Below, one piece after another: positions 44,501-57,400 of a DNA stretch of 64,000 nt; position 1 is the stretch's first letter; every line of letters starts with the position of its first letter. The notes below the pieces were generated by a model. That model was not told the origin of the DNA. It did no database searches and saw only the letters and a list, made by a program, of their open reading frames with translations. Where the stretch lies: the NCBI GenBank assembly GCA_030737835.1, contig CM060850.1, positions 6,439,299 to 6,503,298 on the forward strand, read 5' to 3'. The translations under genes were made by a program, and so were the position numbers. This stretch comes from Acorus gramineus (Eukaryota > Streptophyta > Magnoliopsida > Acorales > Acoraceae).

Positions 44501-46962
44501 CCAGGTTGAATTTCAGACAGCTTCAGGACAAATGCTAGATTTGATCACTACCCATGAAGGAGAGACTGACCTATCCAAGTACAAATTGCCAGTGTAAGAA
44601 TCAAAATGCAGTATTTCTTTGTTTTTTTATTGGATGAATTGATTTATTGATGAATCAAGGGAGAAAAAGGATTTTTGTTAACAATTGTTTGATAGTTCCA
44701 TAGATACCTCTGCCTTCTTGAAAATATCTTGAACAGTTTCCCTAATTGCAATTTAACTTATACTAGTTCAAGAGAAGAGAATGCAAGATGCTTACTCCAC
44801 TGCATTGACTAATTCACCATTTACATATACTTATATACATGGATAACAATTGTTGCTGTTCAAATTACCCTAGTTGCGGGGAGTATTAACTAGACTAATT
44901 TACCCTGTTTTTATAATTGCCTTTCTCATTCTCACTAATGCTTTGGGATGCAGGTACAATCGCATTGTTCAGTACAAGACTGCTTATTATTCGTTTTACC
45001 TTCCTGTAAGTGAAAAAGTTCATTTTAAAAAAATATTAGCTGTTATCAATAAATTTATACTAGGACATGTCATTGTCAATCTTATAAAATAAGATAGGGC
45101 TTTTTTTAGCATGTCTAGCCTGGTTCCACCATAAAAGTCCTATTGATTGTTGTCCTTTTAACTGCTTGCCTACAAAGTACTTGGGCTCAAAGGAAGATGT
45201 AGGATTTATCTGTATGGTTGCAAAATGCAAAAGAATGTTGAGCCGATCTAAGTAGTTAATCTACCACTTGTTTTAGGCTGATAGTTTGAGCTTATAGAGA
45301 GTAGTTCCTTCCATAATCTCATGCATTAAGTCCCTCAATGGCTTACAATTTTTCTTTTATGAAAAAATTTATGACTTAAATGCAGGTTGCGTGTGCATTG
45401 CTTATGTCGGGGGAGAATTTAGACAATTTTATCGAAGTAAAAAATATCCTCATTGAAATGGGAACATACTTTCAAGTACAGGTATCTTATTATTATACTG
45501 CTGTATTGTTACTAGTAGAAAGCTTCATTTCAGTTTGGTAATCTTTCTACTATTTGTTATCCATCTTTTAAATCAATCCTATCAGCGTGAATGATGTATG
45601 TGTCTCTCTTTAGGATGACTACTTGGATTGCTTTGGTGACCCCGAAGTGATTGGGAAGGTCAGTGGAGTAACCTTTTCACATATTTTGATTTGCTTTCTG
45701 TTGTAATTAAAATATCAGTATCTTTGATGTTCCAAATTAAGTTCCATAGCAGACAATGAAATATGCTATGAATTGTTATTCACAAGGTACAATGAACAGG
45801 CTATGAATTGTTTGATTAATTGATTTGTCATGCCTGAAATGTCACACGATCAGATAGGAACAGACATTGAAGATTTTAAATGCTCTTGGATGGTTGTGCA
45901 AGCCCTTGATCGTGCCAATGAGAACCAGATGAAAGTGATATCTGTAAGAGAATCTCCTTTGTCTTTGTTTTATATGATGGCAACATTTTTTTATGACTGC
46001 TAAAGAAGCATTGCAATGCCCATTCTTAATAAATGTTTTCAGGAGAACTATGGTAAAGCGGATCAAACTTGCATCACGAGAGTGAAGGCAGTCTACAAGG
46101 ATCTTGATCTTCAGGTGTGCACCTCCTCTTTTCTTCTACTTGCAATTTCTCAAAAGATTATGTACATCGTTGCCTCTTAAATCCAACCAAATTTTGTGAA
46201 AATTTACCTTGTTTCTTTTCAAGCGATTATGTTACGATTTGGATTTACGATCTAGTTATATATCCATGTAACGATTATACGATTAAATGGAAGTACATAG
46301 AAATCCACTTATAACTAAAGGAATCTCGGATTTGAAAAACAATAAATCATATATATACGTGAATTTATAAATAAATGCGCTCCTTCCCAAACTTCTAAAA
46401 TAAAATGCTCTGCCCAAATTGGAGGGGGGGCCTGTTTTTCATGAATAGTCATCACATGGGAGGGATCCTCAAAATGAGATTTAGTTTTAATTTTCTTTTA
46501 GTCCAGAGCAGGACACTCATTATGTATTTATGGAGCTAATCCTACTTTAATGCACTCTTAGTTAAACTTATAATGTATTTATTGAATGATCATCACCCCT
46601 TTTATCTTTCATATTATTCAGTAGCGCTTGTATTTGTTTTGCATCACTTTCTGGAGATCGTCGTGGTGCACCATTTCATGGCCATCAGTTTTCCATGTTC
46701 TCTGTCTAGCGTCGTGGTGCACCATCAGTAGATCGCACACTTTTCTTAATGAGACTCTTTTTATAGTAGATATTAATTTTGAATTCTGAACTAAAACTCT
46801 TTTTGATCTCCCTTCCCTCCCTGGATGACATAGGGTGTGTTCTCTGAGTTTGAGCGAACTAGTTTCGAGAGGCTAATCTCCTCCATCGAAGCCCAGCCGA
46901 GCAAAGCAGTGCAGGAGGTGCTGAAATCATTCTTGGCCAAGATATACAAGAGGCAGAAGTAG
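41535..46962 (+). CDS. FPS: Farnesyl diphosphate synthase
   Basis: The enzyme condenses DMAPP/GPP with IPP to make farnesyl diphosphate, feeding sterols, sesquiterpenes, ubiquinone side chains and prenylation. Exons are 41535-41666, 43315-43339, 43509-43621, 43721-43807, 44299-44415, 44505-44593, 44954-45005, 45386-45481, 45614-45658, 45854-45943, 46043-46114 and 46834-46962. All are in phase and give 348 residues (usual plant length about 342). The first aspartate-rich motif is DDIMD (99-103), preceded by YF at the chain-length positions that limit product to C15. The second is DDYLD (238-242). Also present are the RRGQPCW segment, GKLNRG and the C-terminal KIYKRQK. There is no N-terminal extension that would suggest plastid targeting, so it is likely cytosolic. 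Exon 2 is only 25 bases. Intron 1 (1.65 kb) is AT-rich and repeat-like. Confidence 0.96.
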
Positions 46963-47423
46963 GCCATAGTTCCACAGCTTACAATAACAGGGAGGGGTGC
47001 TATATATTATCAAATTCAGAATTAGGGCTACTAGTAGAAGAATTCTCTGAAATTCTGTGTTTCATGGCCCCACATGTTGTTCTATCACCCTCCATTGATT
47101 GGCAAAAGAACAAATCAGCCTGTGTGTAATACTGTTATTGTATTTATGTTTGATTAAAATGTCCCTTGTTTTTGCTTCAACATCCCAATTTTTATATCAT
47201 TTTTCTATAGGTCCACTTCTTATGGTTGTCTACAATGCCAATCTTTTCCTTTCAGAGAATAGATTTACATTGCCTTGATTTACATTGACTCAGTGAATAG
47301 ATGAGACAGATTGATCAAATTGACACGTGGATAGTGGATAGATACTTAGAGACTTTCTTGTAGAGATAACAAATTCATAAACAACTTCCAGGGGATTTGG
47401 GGGATTAGTCATTGTCTTGAAGC

Positions 47424-47886
47424 CCCCATTTGGATGCAGTATAACGTCAGATAGACTAGGATAGATTCTGGAATAAAGTAGAATATGTTAAATAAGGTGT
47501 TCGGATGTTCAGAATATCTAGGGATAATGTATACCTGAATAAACTAGTATAAAATGGTATATGCATAGATTCTAGCTAACCTCTGGAATTAAAGTTATTC
47601 TAGGTTATTCCATTCAAAGAATACGTGGATCCGCTATTAAATCAACTATCACCACCTCTTATAAATCCCTATCAGATCAACTATCATTATTTTTTCACTT
47701 TTTATAAATCTTTATCTACATTTTGTTCACATTTTATCCAAACAATAAAAAATTTATTATTACGTTTTCCAATGAGAATTAATTTAAAATACAACCAAGC
47801 ACATAATCATTTTATCATTATTTATATTCATTTATGTCAGAATAATTGTATACCCAATAATAAGTCATATTCTATATCCAAACGGG
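47424..47886. mobile_element. MITE with CCCATTTGGATGCAG-type ends
   Basis: The left end CCCCATTTGGATGCAGTATA and the right end, on the other strand CCCGTTTGGATATAGAATA, form a good terminal inverted repeat. The interior contains TTCACATTTTATCCA and a GTTTTCCAATGAGA word also found, in diverged form, at about 39170-39260. The 463-bp element is non-coding. Confidence 0.6.
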
Positions 47887-48696
47887 ACGAAGAGTTTCAC
47901 ATACCTCTCATAGTTAAAATAAATAAATAAATAAAATTTACAAAAACATTCAGAATCCTAATATTTAAATATTTTTTATTTTACATTTTTTAAATAATTG
48001 TCTTTACTCATAATATCATTTGATATACGTTTAGATATTTTATCAATTATATAAGAAAAATTAATATGTTGGAGCTATTTTGTGTACAATATAGTTTTAT
48101 TTACTTAACACAATTGTCTCACATTTTCATCAGAAATTCAGGGGACAAAACCTGTACAATAAAGTTGAGTTGGGATAGATTTTTCATATATGGGAAGAAT
48201 TTTTTCTCTCTTTAAATTGAATAATTGGTAGATTGAATTGAAGAACCTATACAATAAAATCAAGCACAAATCTAGTTAATTTCAGTTACGGTAGAGGCTA
48301 AAATAAATATCATATAATAAGATAGAGACCTGAGGATGTTCATCAATTTTATAGGAACTTTTTTCAATTTTCATAAGTTTTTTGAGGAGCTATATTGATT
48401 TTTTGAAAATAAAGGTTATGGAATTCTGGTAATTTTTATTGCATAGTTAAGGTTAACCAAGTACCTGGTTAATTGGGTGACGGTCGGAATTAAAATAATA
48501 TTTTTCTAATAGTACAAAGACCTGTAGTGATTTTTAATTTTACATTGACTAAAATTGATTTGGCTAACTTTCCTTGGAGTTATATCGATTTTTCACGTGA
48601 CATTCAATTGAGTCATTTTTGCAATTATTCATGAATTAAATGAATGTATTGTAATTGACTAACACATGGATCACACTAAACATGATAAATCATAAT

Positions 48697-49052
48697 TAAG
48701 GGGGGGGGGGGGGGGTAAACGAGGCGAGCTGAGCTCATGAGCTTAATCGAGCGTAGTGTTCTTCTTTATTTTAGGTTTTTAGGGATTGAAAAAAAAAAAA
48801 TTTAGCCTAAATGAGCTAAGCTCACGAGGGTAAACGAGCATAACTTTGTATTGGTTTAGTGTTCTGATTTTACAAAGGAGTTAAGCTAAGATTCAACCAA
48901 GTTTTTTATAACACAAACAAATCGAATTTGAACACAAAATAAAATTCGATCCAGCTCCAAAACTTAACAGAGTTTTAAAAATTGTTTAATCTCGACTTAT
49001 TTGTTTAAAAAAACGAGCCGAGCCCGGCGGCTCGGTTAGTTTATCGGCCCTA
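48697..49052. mobile_element. Non-autonomous hAT-type element with intact 8-bp target duplication
   Basis: The element is flanked by ATCATAAT at 48689-48696 and 49053-49060. The ends are inverted: TAAGGG...GTAAACGAG on the left and, on the other strand, TAGGGCCGATAAACTAAC on the right. GAGCCGAGC-type words lie just inside both ends. A run of about 17 G sits in the left end. Size (356 bp), duplication length and the TAGGG start fit hAT MITEs. There is no coding capacity. Confidence 0.8.
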
Positions 49053-51401
49053 ATCATAATAAAATTTCTAACATTAAATTTAACTGTATAACATATTAAT
49101 ATTTATAATAATTTAGTTCAATAATTAACGAATAAAATAATTTATGAACACGTGAGTGTTAAACCTTGATGATCGTAATGGACGGCCTTTTAATTGGTCT
49201 TATCTTATTAAATGAAGGATCGTTTAAAATTACGTGAATATCCCCAACAAATGAAGAAGGGTGGTCCCGTAGCAGTTGTAACTACCCCAAAAAAGATGGG
49301 GGTATTTTGGTCCATTCGGGTGACGAAAGTTCCCTGACTTTTCCATGAAAGCTGGAATTGACTTTTGCATTGCAGGTTTACATTTTGGTCTCGTCATCTC
49401 TCTTATTTATATATCAGTTCCTCAAATTTTTGAGCTTTTGTTGAACTGGTCATATCACAGTCAAAATCTGTGTGGAGCCCTCAATGATTTTAAGTCGTCG
49501 TGGACTTCATATTTTTAATTCTTAAAAATTTCTGCACTTTGACTTTAGGGATTATTGAGTTTAAATTGATATTCATGTATATGGAATTAAAAGTTATAAT
49601 TCTATCTTTACATAAGTTTCAGATTTTCTGATCTTGATTTTTTAAATCAACATGAAAAAAATTGGAAGTTGTGTTAGTGTTCAATCTCACTTAAATTTTG
49701 ATCTTGTTTGGTTAGTGATATTTTGAGGTGGAGATTTCTTTCAGAGATTACTGAAAAAAAATAAAAATCTATTATTTGTTGGTGGTATCTTAAAATAATC
49801 ATGGTCCCTACTAATCATTGTACAAAGGATAATAATGTGGAATTAGAATATCATCAAATTATTGAGATTCTAAAATTCCAAGTACATTCTATAGTGGATA
49901 TTTTTTTAATTAATGACAATTATTCTTTTATACATTACTATGATCAAATATAAATAACTACAGTATATATCTTTCAACAAATAATTTAGGTAATTCGTGT
50001 TTTATTATTTTAAATGTGTACAATGTTATGTTTTGAAAACTATTAATATGTCATCAGTTATAGAACTCGTGGTACTTGGATACTATATAATATGCAAATT
50101 TATAAATATAACTCTATTTTTTTGTGTAATTGCATATGTTGTTTCCATTTAATTTTATTTGTTAATAATTTATTAAACATTTTATTTTGTTGATGTTAAT
50201 CATTTTTAATTGTGATATATGTAAATAACTAGATATTTGCAAATTTTGTACAAGACTAGTATTCTTTTTTTATTTTTTTTAAACAAAAGATAAATGTTTG
50301 TTATCTTATTTAACTCTGAATGAGATAGGGGAGAGGGAAGAGAGGGGTCAAAAAGACATACAAGACTAGCATTCTAAGTATTTTAATTAAATTCAACTTG
50401 AATTCACTTACGAATAATGAATGAATTCGATTGGAACTTGGATTCCTAGCAGATTTATTCTTGATGGAAAGATAAAAAATTAAAAATTAAAATTAAATCC
50501 ATAACAAATAATCACACTCAATCATGAGACCTTAGGATAACTCAATTAAATAAAAAAAAAAATCTAAATTTGTTGGGACGTGAAACTAATTGAAAAATAG
50601 TTGAAATACTCATCTCTAAATAAGTGAGAAGTTAGGGACCAAAATATAAAAACCTCGTTAAAAACAGAGAGGGCCAATTCATCGTTGACGAAGTCAACAA
50701 CGACCTCGACTTAACAGATAGACGTGTCATAAATTCCAAACCCCATCTCCACCGTCGATTCTAAATCCGACGGCACACGCAGACTCAACCCCGACAGATC
50801 AAGCTAACGTGAACCGCGTAGCATCGGACGGTGAGGGGTGTTTCGATTTGAAAACAAAGTCAAAATGTCCGAAACGAGAGTTTAAGAAACTACGCGGGGA
50901 GACGAAAGGGGGAGCTCTCTTTCGTTCTTTTGTTGTTCTTTCAAAAAAATCCAAACAAAAAATCGAATCTTTCGTTCATAAATTTAGGGTTTTTGGGGTT
51001 CCAATACAGCCTGTTCATCCATTTATGTCCAATTCCGTCCAAAAATTTCTGTTTTGGCGTTCTCTCCCTGTTTGTCTTTGGTTCCTCTCTATATTTTTTA
51101 AAAAATCATGAGTTCCTGTAGCTTTTTCGGTTCAGGATCTTGAAATTTTTTGTATTTCGTTTAAATTTTAGTCCCGACGTGTGTTCCGTGATGTTGTTGT
51201 GTGATTTGATTTACTGATCTTTTTTAAATAGAAATTCATTTTTTTATTTTTATTTTTTTTTGTTCTTCTACACAAATTAGGGTTTAATATTTTAGCTTTG
51301 GATTTCTTGTTTGTTGTGTTTTTATAGGACCCAAGTTTTACTGAAATTCGTTCATCAAAGTTGGAATTTTTTTTTTCGTTTTTTTATATTTTTGGCCCCA
51401 A

Positions 51402-54400
51402 ATGAAGCTCAAAGTGCGTGTGATCGAAGCGCGGAACCTGCCCGCAATGGATCTCAACGGGCTGAGCGATCCGTACGTCCGACTCCACCTCGGGAAGTAC
51501 AAATTCAAGACCAAGGTGGTCAAGAAGAGCTTGAACCCGTGTTGGGATGAGGAGTTCAGCTTCAAAGTTGACGACTTGAGTGAGGAGTTGAGTGTCTCTG
51601 TGTTGGATGAGGACAAGTACTTCAGCGACGATTTCCTTGGGCAGGTTAAGGTGCCCGTTTCACAGGTGTTGGAGTCGGACAACATGACTCTTGGAGCTGC
51701 TTGGTTCGCTCTCCAGCCCAAGAGCAAGAAGTCCAAGAGCAGAGATTGCGGTACGTTGTTCTCGAATTTGGGATCTTTTTTTATTGTTGATCAATTGGGT
51801 TTCTTTTGTTTCATATGCTGAACTGTAGTTGATGTTTCAAATATAAACGACTTGCTTTGGGGGTGTGATCATACTTGCACTAATGCGGTATATCCCATCA
51901 GAACTTTGAAAGTAAAGCATTCTTGGGCGAGAGGAATGCTAGGAAGATGATCTTCTAGGAAGTCATCGTGTTGCATCCCCGAAATATCATTCTAAAAAGA
52001 TGAGTGGCTTTTGATGGATGCTTTGTTTGTACTTTGTGGTGAATGTAATGTGCACAAAATGGGTTCCTTAAATTTGAGATCATGGTTAATTCAGAATCGC
52101 TTTTTGACACCAAAGATCAGATAAACCACTTTATTCGTGCTAAGCTTCTTATTGCAAATCTCATATTCCTTTCTTAAAATACAAAATTTCCATAGATCCG
52201 TTTGAGGATTTGGTTATAGCCTTTCATTTATATTACCTTGAACCATGTTCAGGAGGAGTAATTGATGAATTTCATTGTCAAAGATTGGGTTAGGAAGCTT
52301 CCGGGGTTTTTGTGGACAGTAGCTATTGGAACCTTCTAGAACCTTGTTCTTGAAATTTTTAATAGGTTGAATTTGTACAAATAAGTCTACCAGAGATTGT
52401 TCCGATTAGAGAACTCTTGGAGGCTTGGAGCATGTTATTGGATGTGATCTCAAATGTTTTTTTTTCTGCTTGCTCTTATAATGATATGAACTTCATATGA
52501 GTTTTTGTCTTTCTTTCTTTTATATGAATGGTTTAATTGTTTTTACGTGTGCATTTTTTTCAAGTAACCAGTTATATGATTACTTTTACAGAAATAAATT
52601 GTTTTTTTTTTTTTTTTAAATGAACTTGGTGGGATTGAAAAGAAATACAAGCCCGAGAAACTGAAGACATAATAAAAGGCAAATAAAATAAAAGGAGAAT
52701 GCCATGCCAGCTTAGTTAGGAGATCTACCCAGAGCCATCACATCTCTCCAAGCAGTACTAAGGGAGAACCACCAGAGAATTGCTCTCCACCCTCACTGAT
52801 CCTGCACCAACACAAAAACAGCCCCAAGACATAATAAATCGCTTCGCCCCTTCCCAAATGCCCTACGTAGAGACCAGGGAACCACCGAAAATAGCCTCGT
52901 TGCGATCAAGCCAAATAGCCCAGAAGATAGCTAGGACAAGAATTTGACGACCTTTGCTTTGCAGACTCCTGTCACCTCTTTGGGAAAGCATGCGTCCCAT
53001 GTCCCAGATATGATCTAGAGACAATGGAGACCAGTGCCTGATGATTATTTCTCCCCCAAGAACAACTCAATGGGTGCTTGAAAATGCGTCCCATGTCCCC
53101 AAGATGTTTCTTGGGGGAGAACATCTGATCCTGATGATTATTTGACATTTTGGGGTTCCTCTTTTCAAATCGGCAAAGTTTGTTCTTATTGATATATCAA
53201 TGCTTGGAAAATTCCATTAAAAAAAATCAAATCAATCCTTGGAAAAAAATTGTATAATGGGACTACAGCTAAGACATTTTTGAGCCTTTAAGGAAGGTAT
53301 TTAGTTATGAAAATTTTAGTTCCCTATTATAGGTTGGACTTTGGTGGATTTTTATGATTCTCTCATATGGGCATAATGTACCAGAATTTCAATCAACGGA
53401 GACAAGCCTGTAGTGCAATAATAAATTTATCTTCATGTTTTTGGCTGTGAAAATTTCATTGTTTTATCTCGGATATTCAATCCAGTTTGCTAATTTTCAG
53501 TCATACCTTCTATACTCTGTTTATATCAAGCAATATTACTGGCAATTATTGGAATTTTATTTATCAGGATAGATATTTAACAGAAAAGGAACTATCATAT
53601 TCTTCATATTAATTTCCAAATGCTAGGATGAGCGTGTATCATGTGCAATCTAAAATTAATAATATATCATATTATGCATAGTATTAGGATGTGAGATGCT
53701 TCCAGTAGGAAATAATTTTGCATTGGATTTCTTGCAGGAGATATTCGTCTCACTATATCTTTATCTCAGAACAACAATTTCTCAGGAGAACTGCGAACCA
53801 TGCCACAGTCTCATCATGATGACCGTGAGGTACAGATAGAGAAAACCACAGATGTGCATAGGGATTCGGCTTCATTATCCTCTGATTTGTCCCCAAGATC
53901 ATCTACATCATTAGAAGGGGTGGGGTCTACACCTGCTATGGAAGAAAACTTAAATTCGACTTCCTTTCTGGAACGTCTTGTACAAATTTTTTTTGGAAAA
54001 AATGGGGAAGATTCATCCATTTCCAGTAGAGATCTTGATCTGAAGAACTCATCGGAGATACCTGTGGAGCCTGTCATTAGTGATAAAAAATCTGATGAGT
54101 TTTCTTCCCACAGCACATTCGATGAAGCAATAAAAAGTATGGAATCAAGAGACGATGGAGGAGAAATGCCTGGAAATTTACCAGGAGGAGTACTTCTAGA
54201 CCAATCTTATGTGGTCTCTCCAAGTGAGCTCAACTCACTTCTCTTTTCCGATAGCTCAAAATTTTGGCGTTCATTGGCAGAGGTGCAGGGCACAACTGAG
54301 CTTGAAGAAGGACCTTGGCAGTTTGAAAATAGTGGGGAAAGATTGAAACGAGTGGTAACCTATTTGAAAGCCGCAAGTAAATTAGTGAAGGCTGTGAGAG

Positions 54401-57400
54401 CTACGGAAGAACAGATGTATCTGAAAGCTAATGGAAAGGAATATGCGTTATTAGTGGTTGTCAGCACTCCGGATGTTCCATACGGGAGTTATTTCAGGAC
54501 AGAGTTGCTGTTTTGCATTATGCCCGGACCTGAGTTGCCATCAGAAGACTTATCATCGCGACTGGTAATTTCATGGCGCATGAATTTTTTGCAGAGCACC
54601 ATGATGAAAAGTATGATTGAAAATGGTGCACGGCAAGGGCTAAAGGATAACTATTCCGATTTTGCAGACTTGCTTTCCAAAAATGTTAAAATGGTCGATC
54701 CAAAAGACCTTTTGTCTGGAAAGGAGCAGATTCTGGCATCACTACAGGTGGAGGAAGTGTCGGATTGGAAGTTGGCAGTTCGATATTTTGGGAATTTCAC
54801 TGTAGTCATTACCATCCTTTTGGTGGTGTATGTATCTGTACATATCCTGCTAGCCAATCCTAGCACTATTCAAGGGCTTGAGTTTGTTGGTCTGGACTTG
54901 CCTGATTCTATAGGGGAAATCATTGTATGTGGAATTCTAGTTCTTCAAGGCAAGCGCGTCCTAGACATGATCGCATGTTTCTTGCAGGCCAGAGTGCAAA
55001 GAGGTAGCCTTTGTCTCACCTTCTACTAGCATACTAAACTTTACATTTTACCCTGAGAAGAAAATATGAAGTATATCAGGAAATCTGTTGTTTCTATAAT
55101 TATATATCTTTTGAAGTTTTGTGCCGATTACACACATTATCGAAGAACTATAATGCTATATTTCCTGAAACATCAAAATAAATGCCTTATAAGAAATAGA
55201 TGCCTTATGTTTGCTACTTCTAGCAGATATATGTAATTAATAGAGCATTGATATAAATAATCAATAAATGTTAACATGCCCATGTAATCATACCGATCAG
55301 TTATACCAAACTATTGTAATTCTCACCTGTGGAGCATATTATGTGGTCTTTGCACTGGACTGAGATATTGTGCCTAACTTCACATTGGAGGTTCATCAAA
55401 TATGTTTACTGCTTTCTTTGAACCAATGAACTCCTTAGCAAGAGCAGTCAATTTCCATTTTTGTACTGAAGCATACCAATTAACAGGGCCTGTTTTTTTT
55501 TTTTTTTTTTAAAAAGACTTTTCCTCTTGTAAATTAAGCTTTTCTTATAATCATTTTCATGGTGGTAACTTGTCTTCTTCTTGGACATCCAGGCAGTGAT
55601 CATGGAGTTAAAGCACAAGGGGATGGTTGGCTGCTAACGGTTGCCTTGATTGAAGGGACAAGCTTAGCAGCTGTGGATTCCACTGGGTTCTCAGATCCCT
55701 ATGTGGTTTTTAGCTGCAATGGTAGAACAAAGACTAGCTCAATCAAGTTTCAAATACTTGATCCGCAATGGAATGGTAATCTGTCCATCTAATTAAATAA
55801 TGAACTTTTCATGACATATCAGGGGTTACCTGGTCCTGTTGGTATTTGAACTTAAACAAATACCAATTGCAGTGCATAAGTGCATCAGTGCATATTGTTG
55901 TTCTAGTTTGGGATTATAATCTAAAACAATATTGTCTTGGAAAGACCGTTCGGTGGAAATTTATTCTAAGATCAACACACATTTGATTTCTTGTAATCAT
56001 TCTGTTGAACTTTCAGAGATATTCGAATTCGATGCAATGGATGATCCACCTTCCACAATGAGTGTGGAAGTTTTTGATTTTGATGGACCTTTTGATGAAG
56101 CCAAGTCTCTTGGGCATGCTGAAGTCAATTTTGTGAAATCCAATTTATCAGACCTTGCAGATGTATGGATTCCCCTTCAAGGAAAATTAGCTCAGGCATG
56201 CCAGTCAAAGTTGCACTTAAGGGTTTTTCTGAATAATACACGTGGTACAGAAATTGTTAAGGATTACTTAACAAAGGTGGAGAAAGAAGTTGGAAAAAAA
56301 GTAAGAAACCACTTACTGCTATATACTGTGCACTGTTTCCTCCACACATTTTGCATCCAATATATTGTTTATTTAGCCCTTCTTCATACTGGTTTGTGTA
56401 GATCAATGTGCGGTCACCCCAAACTAACTCAACATTTCAGAAGCTCTTTGGCCTCCCTCCTGAAGAATTTCTCATCAATGATTTTACTTGTCATTTGAAG
56501 CGTAAAATGCCTATGCAGGTTCTATTCTAGATGTTTTAATTTTTTGATTGACTTCTGTGTAGTCAAAAAAATGTTTAAATGCATAATCATTTATCTTTTA
56601 CTTTACTGAACCTAATTAAAACCTCTACTGGATTCTTATAGGGGCGCCTCTTTCTATCTCCAAGAATAATTGGGTTTTATGCAAACCTTTTTGGGAACAA
56701 AACTAAATTTTTCTTTCTCTGGGAAGACATTGAAGACATCCAAGTAATTCCCCCATCTTTGGCATCAGTGGGCAGTCCGTCTCTTATGATTATTCTTCGA
56801 CGAGGTCGAGGCATGGATGCAAGACATGGTGCAAAAAAGATGGATGAGGAAGGACGTCTGAAGTTTCATTTTCAGTCGTTTGTTTCCTTCCAAGTAGCCA
56901 ACAGGTATAATCCATATTTTGACATTTTATGCATAAAATTTCAGTTCTCTTTTCCTGGGGTGATGTGTGAATTTTTTTTTAACAAACTGAAGATCTTCAT
57001 GTTATCAGCAAAGAGTTGATTTTCTGCATGCTATGGTCTTTGATATATAGGACAATAGATTTTGTTTTTGAACTGTCACCTAAGGGGGTAGGCTTCTTTT
57101 ATCTGTCAGACATCAGTCCTGCTAGTCTAGTAATCACTTGCAGCCAAAAGTTTCCTTTTGCACTAAAATGTGATATGATTCTGTATGAGTTCATGTTTTG
57201 CAAATCTCTGTATTTATGTAAAAAGAGAGATTGCCATGGGATTTGAAATTTTTTTTTTTTTGAAAGGAAGGTAGATGTTACTACCACGATTTCATTAAAG
57301 ATTTTGAAATAAAACACTGAAGGAGAGGAGAGGAAATAGAGAAAAAACAAACAACAAAAAACAAAATAAAACAAGGAGGGGAAAAGAACATCTGGCGGCG

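Larger units (their letters stand above)
46963..51401. other. Intergenic region between the FPPS and C2-GRAM genes
   Basis: The first 250 bases are likely FPPS 3' UTR. Then come a MITE (47424-47886) and a hAT-type element (48697-49052) in AT-rich sequence with no gene. From about 50640 the sequence becomes richer in G/C and probably contains the C2-GRAM promoter and 5' UTR. A TTTTTATAG acceptor-like site at about 51320-51328 suggests a 5' UTR intron. An open frame at 50809-51111 would then be leader sequence, and I do not call it a gene. Confidence 0.5.

Noticed and set aside
50809..51111. 100-codon frame upstream of the C2-GRAM gene
   Set aside because: It has no recognisable features and probably falls in the 5' UTR or promoter, with an acceptor-like site shortly before the true start.
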